Source: Rhynchospora pubera
Lineage: Eukaryota; Streptophyta; Magnoliopsida; Poales; Cyperaceae
DNA length: 64,000 bases
NCBI GenBank assembly: GCA_028095005.1
Contig: CM051460.1
Coordinates: 18,275,501 to 18,339,500 of the forward strand
Direction: 5' to 3'
The position numbers and the translations under genes are program-made. The notes under the pieces are model-generated. The model was not told the DNA's origin, searched no databases, and was given only the letters and a program-made list of their open reading frames with translations. Every line of letters begins with the position of its first letter. Positions within the stretch are counted from its first letter, which is position 1. This document shows, in pieces, positions 57,487 through 64,000 of the stretch.

Positions 57487-58171
57487 TATATATATATATA
57501 TATTTTTTAATTTTGTTATGTTCTCTTGTAAAAGAACTTGTTGATGGGAGGAATTGAGACTTCAGCCAATACAATAGAATGGGCAATGGCTCTACTACTC
57601 AACAATCCAGATGTATTACAGAAGGGGAGAGCCGAGATTAACGCACAAGTCAGAAATCAGAGGCTGATTCAAGAGTCTGACATGAACCACCTTCCTTACC
57701 TCCATTTCATCATTTCTGAGACCCTCAGGTTCTACCCACCTGGACCTCTCCTTGTGCCACATGAGTCGCGTGAAGAAATTTCTCTGGCTGGCTATGAAAT
57801 CCCTAAAGGAACAATGCTTCTGGTCAATGTTTACTGGATTCAACGAGACTCCGAAATTTGGGAGGAGCCGATGAAATTTAAGCCGGAGAGATTTGAGGAC
57901 GGGATGTCAAATGGGAAGTGGATGGCACCATTTGGTATGGGGAGGAGGAGATGTCCTGGTGAAGCTCTTGCAATGCGTGAAATGGGTGTTGTGTTAGGTG
58001 CACTAATTCATTGTTTGATTGGCAAAGAATTGGAATTGAACTAATTGACTTGACAGAGGGTTCTGGGCTAACCATGCCCAAGGCCATGCCGCTCGAAGTT
58101 ATGTACCGGCCCCGGAAGATCAAGTCCGACGTCCTCTTGCAGTTCTCAGGATAGTTTCTCTTATTTGTAGA

Positions 58172-58605
58172 TGTTAAAAATAACAACATTGAGCCCAAGC
58201 CCAATATATGGAGAAATCTAGAAACATGAAGAAATATCATGATAAAAAATATTTATGAAGAAATTTCTAGGATATTTCTAGAACCATTTAGGAGATATTT
58301 CTAGAGATTAGAAAAGTATCCAATATTCTAGAAATATTCATTGAACTAGTATAAATAGGTAGCAATGGCTTTCATTTGCCATCTAAGCTAATCCAAGAAA
58401 AAATAATCCAAGGAAGGCAATTTAAGAAAGGCAAAATCAAGTCTATTTGTAAGAGAGAGTGCTAGTAGTTAGGAGGTGTAGAAATATAGTGAGAAGTAGA
58501 GTTGTATTCTTGGAGGTATAATATTTGAGTAGTAGAGGTTGTAACGATAGTTCGAGTGATAATAAAAAAACAAATTTTATCATAGCGCCTCGCCTCTACT
58601 CAACA
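58172..58605 (+). repeat. 5' LTR of Copia 3
   Basis: This 434-bp LTR begins TGTT and ends AACA. Its body contains TAGAAAT-rich sequence and a TATA-like TATAAATAGG near 58351, the likely U3/R promoter. The primer binding site follows three bases later (58609-58620). Confidence 0.9.
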
Positions 58606-59725
58606 ATCTGGTATCAGAGCCGGTACGAGCCAGTGGTGTCGGAGGATCGGTCGGGTTTCTCGTGAAGGTCACGCACAGCGTCGGGAGTTTGTGATTTCTA
58701 GAGGAGGCTTGCTAGACGTCGTGAAGCTAGTTGAAGCCATGGACTTCGCAAGTACGACTAGTGGTCTTAAAAAATTAAACAACACCAATTATACAAATTG
58801 GAGAACTTGCATAGAGTCCTACCTACAAGGTCAGGACCAATGGGAGGTAGTCGGCGGATCTGAGACAACTCCGCCGGAGGTTGTAGAGACCACGGTACCA
58901 GTAGATGACTCAAACCAGACCCCAACCCCGACCGGAAGAAGAACCACATCCGTAGAGAAATCGAAAGAAATCGAAGCTCTACGGAAATGGAAAATCAAGG
59001 CCGGAAAGGCCATGTATGTGCTCAACACAACCGTAGAAGAAGAGTTGCTTGTGTACATACGAGATGCGGCCACGCCTAAGGTCGCATGGGACACTCTGGC
59101 AACGTTGTTCTCCAAGAAGAATGATGTCCGCCTCCAACTACTCGAAAGCGAGCTCATGACAATCTCACAAGGGAGCATGACGATCAATCAATACTTCACC
59201 AAATTGAAGTCGTTATGCAACGAGATTGCACAACTCGACCCCGAAGAGAAGATTAGCGAGCAGCGCATGCGGAGGATCATTATCCACGGCCTTAAACCCG
59301 AGTATAGAGGGTTCATAGCGGCGATCCGAGGATGGCCTACTCAACCAACCTTGTTGGAGCTCGAGAATCTGCTCGCGAACCAAGAGGCTCTAGCGAGGCA
59401 GATAGCCGGAGTCTCGCCACAGCAAGAAGAAGAGGCGCTATTCAGCAGCCGAAGAAAGGGTCGATCGGACAATGATTCGAAAGGCAGACCCAATCACAGG
59501 CCAAACCAACAAGGAAGGCCGAAGGGGAGAAGTAACTCTTCAGGGGGAGCTCGCAATCAGAGAAGCAATAATTTCCAGCCCGAAGATCAAGATGATAGAT
59601 GTTACAATTGTGGCAAGAGAGGACATTATGCTCGAGAATGTCAATCCAAGAAGAAAGTCCAAAGGAACGTGGCAACATCGAAGGATAGTCGATATGACAA
59701 GAGTCAAGAATGCAGCAGTTGCTGT
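58172..59725 (+). mobile_element. Copia LTR retrotransposon 3, truncated, in the 3' UTR of copy C
   Basis: The 5' LTR (58172-58605, 434 bp, TGTTAAAA...CTCAACA) lies directly in the 3' UTR. Copy B continues GTAGACTTGTATC where copy C breaks after GTAGA. A TGGTATCAGAGC primer site follows at 58609, then an intact gag. Pol and the 3' LTR are missing because the element is cut at about 59725 by another LTR element. It is a separate family from Copia 1 and 2 (short LTR). Confidence 0.9.
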
Positions 59726-59728
59726 TAG
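58739..59728 (+). CDS. gag: gag of Copia 3 (open, C terminus altered)
   Basis: This open frame of 329 codons from MDFASTTSGLKKL has a DUF4219/UBN2-like Gag: LNNTNYTNWRTCIESYL at the N terminus, LYLRD-type and MTISQGSMTINQYF segments, a basic region, and a zinc knuckle CYNCGKRGHYARECQ (CX2CX4HX4C) near the C terminus. It packages element RNA into particles. I start it at 58739, not the in-frame 58691, because family proteins begin shortly before NNTNY. The last three residues and stop come from the inserted LTR at 59726 (its TGTTAG supplies the TAG), so pol is lost. It is the only uninterrupted retrotransposon frame in the window. Confidence 0.88.
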   Translation: MDFASTTSGLKKLNNTNYTNWRTCIESYLQGQDQWEVVGGSETTPPEVVETTVPVDDSNQTPTPTGRRTTSVEKSKEIEALRKWKIKAGKAMYVLNTTVEEELLVYIRDAATPKVAWDTLATLFSKKNDVRLQLLESELMTISQGSMTINQYFTKLKSLCNEIAQLDPEEKISEQRMRRIIIHGLKPEYRGFIAAIRGWPTQPTLLELENLLANQEALARQIAGVSPQQEEEALFSSRRKGRSDNDSKGRPNHRPNQQGRPKGRSNSSGGARNQRSNNFQPEDQDDRCYNCGKRGHYARECQSKKKVQRNVATSKDSRYDKSQECSSCC

Positions 59729-60161
59729 TTAAGTGATTTTTTAAAAAAAATAATATACTTTCAATCATTATTTTTATCAGGAAACTTTAAGACGCAATAA
59801 ATATATTTTAAAAATGGTAAGACGTGTATAACTTGGTGAATTATGATTAAGACCATGATACATTAATTGCATTACCTTAAAAATTATACTACATATATCT
59901 CAGATATATCAAATAAATATCTCTTCAGAAGGTAAGAGAAACAAGACCAGTGACGAAACTTCCACAAAATGGACAAATTTAACATTTAATTAGAAATATA
60001 AATAATATATTTTTTCCTAATAATAAAATAAAATACACATAGAATTTGTGTAATTTTGAGCAGTTGCCTGCGCAGTTGCTGTTAGTTAAGTGCACAATTT
60101 TAATTTTTCAAAGATAATTACTATTAATTACCCATAATTAAGCATGCACACACATAGGAAC
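59726..60161 (-). repeat. LTR remnant nested in Copia 3, itself interrupted
   Basis: TGTTAGTTAAGTG at 59726 and its continuation at 60083-60161 (CACAATTTTAATTTTTC...) match the reverse complement of the Copia LTR 3' end seen at 23086. A 336-bp AT-rich insertion (59736-60071) separates them, flanked by a 21-bp direct repeat (59715-59735, 60072-60092; CAGTTGCTGTTAGTTAAGTG). The 5' LTR of Copia 2 follows at 60162. Confidence 0.7.
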
Positions 60162-61820
60162 TGTTGGAGTTATGTCCTAGAAGTCAATAATTTAATGACT
60201 TAATTATTAGTTTATGTTTTGGATGATATTTTATCATCTGTTCCCAGGTTTATTATTGACAGATCATTCAGGTTGAGAATCTGAATAGTAGATCTCTGTT
60301 GATCATTCTTTAGAATGACAATAATAAATCTAAACGGTCCATAATCTTGATAATTAACAAGGAACATTAATTATCATATAAGATTTGTATGCAAGTTAAG
60401 TGATGATTAAGTTCTACTAATCATAGGTAAAGAGTTACCAACTTAATTGCATATGTGTATGTTATGGAACATAGCACAGGACTTGACCCATCGAAATAAA
60501 CATATGGATTGTGTTATGTGTCATTGTTTATTTCGTTATGATTTTGGTTCTAAGTTTGAGATGTTTACCTTTTCCACATGAGGATAGGTTCAATAAATAT
60601 CGTCTACCGCTGATTCCCGATAAGGGCTGCTATACGGACTTTATTTATGTTCTCTTGAATTGTGCGGAGAAAAGCTAATCATCAAGAAAACCGTATGTCC
60701 CTCATTAATTCACTTAGTGAGTGACGATATCTGTTTGGGCCCCTTGATGGAGATAGATTGTTTGCATGCAACTTTATACAATTATCTCTAGATCAAGAAA
60801 CGTATAATCTGCAAGAATGACACATTCCTATCTTGGATTATATGATGATATCGTGTGACATAAGAATCAAAATAGGGAAATACATTTATTCTCTTATGCA
60901 GGATTGAAATATTGTAGCAGTACACTATTTATGCGAATTGGGAGTCATAACGTGTTGCTAGATAGTGCATTATTTATTTATTCGCAATAGTGCGTATTGC
61001 GGAAATATGATAAGTTGATTAATTAATTATATACCGTTATAATTAATTAAGTCAAATGGATCATATAGAAATAAATTAATGTATTAGCTAATCCTAGAAT
61101 AATTATTAATTGGTTAATAATTATTTTAGTTCAACTCAATTTAATATAAATAGTTATATTAATTTATTGGGCCAATATTTATGTATTAAATGTATAGCCC
61201 AATTGAAGAGCATTTGGAGTAGCTTCTAATTATGTGAATTAGAGGCCTAATTAAATGAGATGAGAGGCCCATGTGAGCCCATAATGTGGCCGGCCCTAAT
61301 GGTAGGTGAGAGTGGCAATCTTGTAAATAGATGGTTGGTGGTAGGTAGGGATCATGCACTATATATAGAGATGTATAGATGCAAAATTGGAGCTTCTCTC
61401 TTCCCAAACCCTAGCCGCCCCCCTCTCTCCCTCTCTTGGCCGGCGCCACCTCACCTCTCTCTCCCTCCATTAGCTCATGAGTTGAGCATATTCTCTCCAC
61501 CTATTAAAATGTTAATTAAGGAAGAAGAGAGAATACCTTGGATTAGCTTCGTTCTAATCGAATCGCTAGCACGAATCGATTTAGACCTTGGTTAATCTCT
61601 AGGTGGACTCGAGGTGATTTGGAGACGAATGAGAAGCACCCCATCGATTCCCATGCCGTAGGATCGAGCCCCGCGAATACGATTTCGCGGGAGGTATAAT
61701 TTCCACCTTAATCTCTTTGTGTTAACTTGGCTTTTGTGCACGATTCGTTGTGTGTGTTGTTTCGATGGCTTAATTAACTTGTAATTAGCATAAAAATCGA
61801 AAATTACACACTTCCTAACA
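60162..61820 (+). repeat. 5' LTR of Copia 2
   Basis: This 1659-bp LTR begins TGTTGG and ends CTAACA. It aligns with the solo LTR at 6502-8236 (complement) and more distantly with the Copia 1 LTR, including the shared AATAAATATCGTCTACCGCT stretch. Confidence 0.9.
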
Positions 61821-61821
61821 G

Positions 61822-61833
61822 TGGTATCAGAGC
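61822..61833 (+). promoter_or_regulatory. Primer binding site (initiator Met-tRNA) of Copia 2
   Basis: TGGTATCAGAGC directly follows the LTR, as in Copia 1. Confidence 0.93.
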
Positions 61834-63927
61834 ACATGGTCGTACTTAAGCTATTTTGACACTTAATTAAGAGAAATTGGCTAATTAACGGATTAGTAGA
61901 GATGATGCGTTTGTTTGCTGTCTGGAAATGGTATTTTCTGTGTTGTTTCGCATTTTTCGCTTTGATAAGTTCTCTGGAAGTTTTTTCCATCTACATGAAA
62001 GTTGTAGATCTGTGGATTGTGATTCTTTTGGCGTTAGATTCACATTTTTCTGAATTAGTATGGATTTACTGTGAATAAAATGGCGACAGTGCGCAGAACC
62101 AGTTTCTGCTCGCACTGTCCTGTTTGAATGGCTTGAAAGATTTATATTTTGAATATAAGTACCAGTGTTCTATGGCTAGATTTAAAGAGGACTTGAAGCT
62201 CTTTCTGAGCATGTATAAATTGTTGCATGACTTGGATTAATTTGTGGGTTTTCAAGTATGAAAAGGAAGAACTTGTCAGATCCAGTTTGTTGAGCAAATC
62301 GATTGTTCTAATAAACTGTACCAACTGAGAACTCCTTTAAAAATTCTGTTTAAATGGAGTTGTTCTATTTTGAGTTAGGATTCCAGGAAAATTAATTTCA
62401 TAATTTTTCGTGGAAGTTAGGACCTTCAACTAGGTTAGAACTTTTCAATCGACTGTCTGTTCCAGTACAGAATTTGTTGATTGTTTAGTTTGTAACTCGA
62501 ACCTTTTGAACTGAACTTGGTGGTTTTCTTTTCATAGATAGTTAGCCTATAGACTAAACTAGTTTTTCTATGTATATTGTATATATAAAAACTAATTAGA
62601 AGGTGGTCTAACAGACCAAATGGTTGAGAGGATAATCTGAAAATTTCATAACAGTGTTTCGTGCACTTGTAAGAGATTTGTCATTTTTTATTCTCCCAGA
62701 TGGTGTAAGATCTCTTCTTGAAATTTTTACTGGTAATCACAACTATGATAAGGAGCTTAAGTAATTTATTTGAGAATTTTTGGAGACCTAAAACCTTTGC
62801 TTTTATTGGATTCCATTAGTTACGTTTTTTAATAAATTACTGTTTTTCTAAATATTCAAACTAGTTGAAATTAATTAGAAAACTCCTTGTTTGATCTCCT
62901 TTCAGTTATGGGATGTTGAAAGAACTTTCTAAATGAATTTAAACAAGTTTTGTTGTTTAAAATTGAGAATTCGTACACGGAATTTACTTATGGCAAACAA
63001 ATCGCAAAGATGCTTGAAAATCGTTAATTGGAAACAAAGTGCTTGTATGTGCTAACTTTGTTTTGTAGGTGGATAGTGGGTTTAGTATGGCTCAAGACTC
63101 AATGCCTTGTGGTTGTATTTGAATGCATGTGTGAATGTTTGTAATGCGGCCTTTGGTGCCATTAATTAATTAATTTGTTGATTAATTTTTGATGTAACTT
63201 GTGAGGCTTGCATGCCCCTAAGGTTAGGATGGGAATAGGATGTTTTCACATGTATTTTGTACCTTTATTTTATATAGGATTTAGATCCTTATAGAATTTA
63301 GTGGGAAGGGACAAGGATTAGATTAGTTTTGCTCCATGGACGATGTGGCGAAACTAATGCAAGCGGGAGCCATACAAACCCACAACTATGAGATGCTTAT
63401 ATGTGATTGCTATGAATTGTCATAGGCTAGGTATGGGTGTATGCTTACACGACCACCAAACAAGTGTCATATGATTGATAGTCCCAACTAAAACTCGATT
63501 AAGTGAAATCGCCCTCCTTCTCTCTATCCCCTTCACGCCGATTGTCACTCATGGCGCGGTCCGCCCAAGCGGACGTCATGATTGCCAATTCGGTAGTCGG
63601 GGTGCAAATAGCTAAGATTTGCAAGGAGCAAATAGTGAGAAGTTACTTTTCGATGGACCCAACTAGAGTTTGGACATCGGGGCGAAGTTTGTAAATATAC
63701 TTAGATATTCACAAACCAAGAATCATATGGAACGATATGATTGGTTGGAGAACCTACCTTGTCTAATTAAGTAGGGTGACGTGCCATAGCAGGCTCTACT
63801 TGATGAAAACCGGGATCTTGGAAAAACCAACTACATTTGGGACATTAAATGAATGTAGTGGGAGTTTTATTTGTTATAAATAAAACAATTGCATAAACTA
63901 ATTGACCTTAAATTGATTTTGTTATAG
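61834..63927 (+). other. Untranslated leader of Copia 2
   Basis: This non-coding stretch aligns with 10918-12601. It includes about 390 bp (63151-63546) not in Copia 1, ending in the shared CATGGCGCGGTCCGCCC block at about 63550. The short ORF starting 63503 has a counterpart in Copia 1 (12230) but is not convincingly a protein. Confidence 0.75.
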
Positions 63928-64000
63928 ATGTTAAAATTGTTAATTTTGTTGCGATCAATCTTTGAAAATGAACAAACTCGTTTCTAAAAGTATTCACTTA
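63928..64000 (+). pseudogene. gag: gag of Copia 2, first codons with early stop
   Basis: MLKLLILLRSIFENEQTRF aligns with MSSSFLMLRSLLEKEKLAF of Copia 1 and is then stopped by TAA at 63985-63987. Only 73 bp are in the window, so the fate of the rest is unknown. Confidence 0.75.

Larger units (their letters stand above)
50779..58154 (+). pseudogene. CYP81-like cytochrome P450 pseudogene (copy C)
   Basis: This is a full-length relative of copy B, broken many times. The copy B start ATG aligns with CTG at 50779, though an in-frame ATG exists at 50797. A C-run (about 50907-50929) shifts the frame; the shifted frame runs 50933-51265 (MPVLGHLHLL...). An extra T near 51262 gives a stop. About 27 bp (KRFYGDKIE in copy B) are missing near 51398. 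A hAT element splits the exon (51452-52146). An extra A near 52360 shifts the frame again. Exon 1 ends at 52395 and the intron is 5.1 kb, holding four transposons. Exon 2 (from 57535) keeps GGIETS, ESLR-type ETLR, PERF and FGMGRRRCPGE, then a 1-bp deletion near 58013 cuts the end; the original stop is at 58152-58154. Exon 2 keeps the acidic residue (GAG, 57556-57558) that copy B lost. Confidence 0.94.
60162..64000 (+). mobile_element. Copia LTR retrotransposon 2, 5' part, runs off the window
   Basis: It has a 5' LTR (60162-61820), a primer site (61822-61833), a 2.1-kb leader and the first codons of gag (63928). The leader aligns with that of Copia 1. The LTR is the same family as the solo LTR at 6502-8236. 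The pol region, 3' LTR and any target duplication are beyond the window. Confidence 0.92.

Overview
This window is nuclear DNA from a flowering plant, probably a eudicot. It is AT-rich, its genes have GT-AG introns, it is dense in plant transposon families, and it holds a dispersed cluster of cytochrome P450 genes of the CYP81 type. The species cannot be named from the sequence alone. No bacterial gene, CRISPR array, rRNA or functional tRNA gene is visible.

The native genes are three same-strand CYP81-like P450 copies. Copy A (1-234) is only the 3' end of a gene that starts before the window. Copy B (31710-33966, two exons) is the only complete one, with a full promoter. Its I-helix reads AGTGTS, so the usual acidic residue is a glycine. 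Copy C (50779-58154) is a pseudogene with a lost start codon, several frameshifts, a 27-bp deletion, a hAT element in exon 1 and an intron grown from about 0.7 kb to about 5.1 kb by four insertions. B and C share promoter, intron and flanking sequence, so they arose by segmental duplication.

Almost everything else is transposon DNA. 1-9.1 kb holds a small 3-bp-TSD MITE, a hairpin repeat, a CACTA element (2780-6113, TSD ATA) with a truncated transposase, and a solo LTR (6502-8236, TSD TTTTG). 9.1-17.5 kb is a decayed Copia element with a full 5' LTR, gag-pol riddled with stops, and a truncated 3' LTR. 17.6-30.4 kb is a large inverted duplication (palindrome) of DNA from upstream of copy B, each arm split by a different Helitron. 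The right-hand Helitron carries fragments of a TMEM135/Tim17-family gene and of the bZIP gene HY5. 30.6-42.3 kb contains Mutator-type MITEs, a 1.7-kb PIF/Harbinger element (TSD TTA), a tandem-repeat-bearing element with a 10-bp TSD, and an element whose long terminal repeats are arrays of short palindromes. 42.5-50.1 kb is a pair of head-to-tail Helitrons inserted in the upstream region of copy C; the first carries a replication-protein-A-like zinc-finger fragment. 58.2-64 kb holds a Copia element in the 3' UTR of copy C, cut short by nested insertions, then the 5' LTR and leader of a further Copia that runs off the window.

The genes do not form a pathway together. The window records one P450 lineage being duplicated, with one copy kept and another destroyed by successive insertions. 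Comparing copies B and C gives near-exact empty sites that date the insertions relative to the duplication. The most unusual structures are the Helitron-split palindrome, the HY5/TMEM135 capture, the Mutator-like MITE group with palindromic termini, and the two families with tandem-repeat cores or palindrome-array TIRs.
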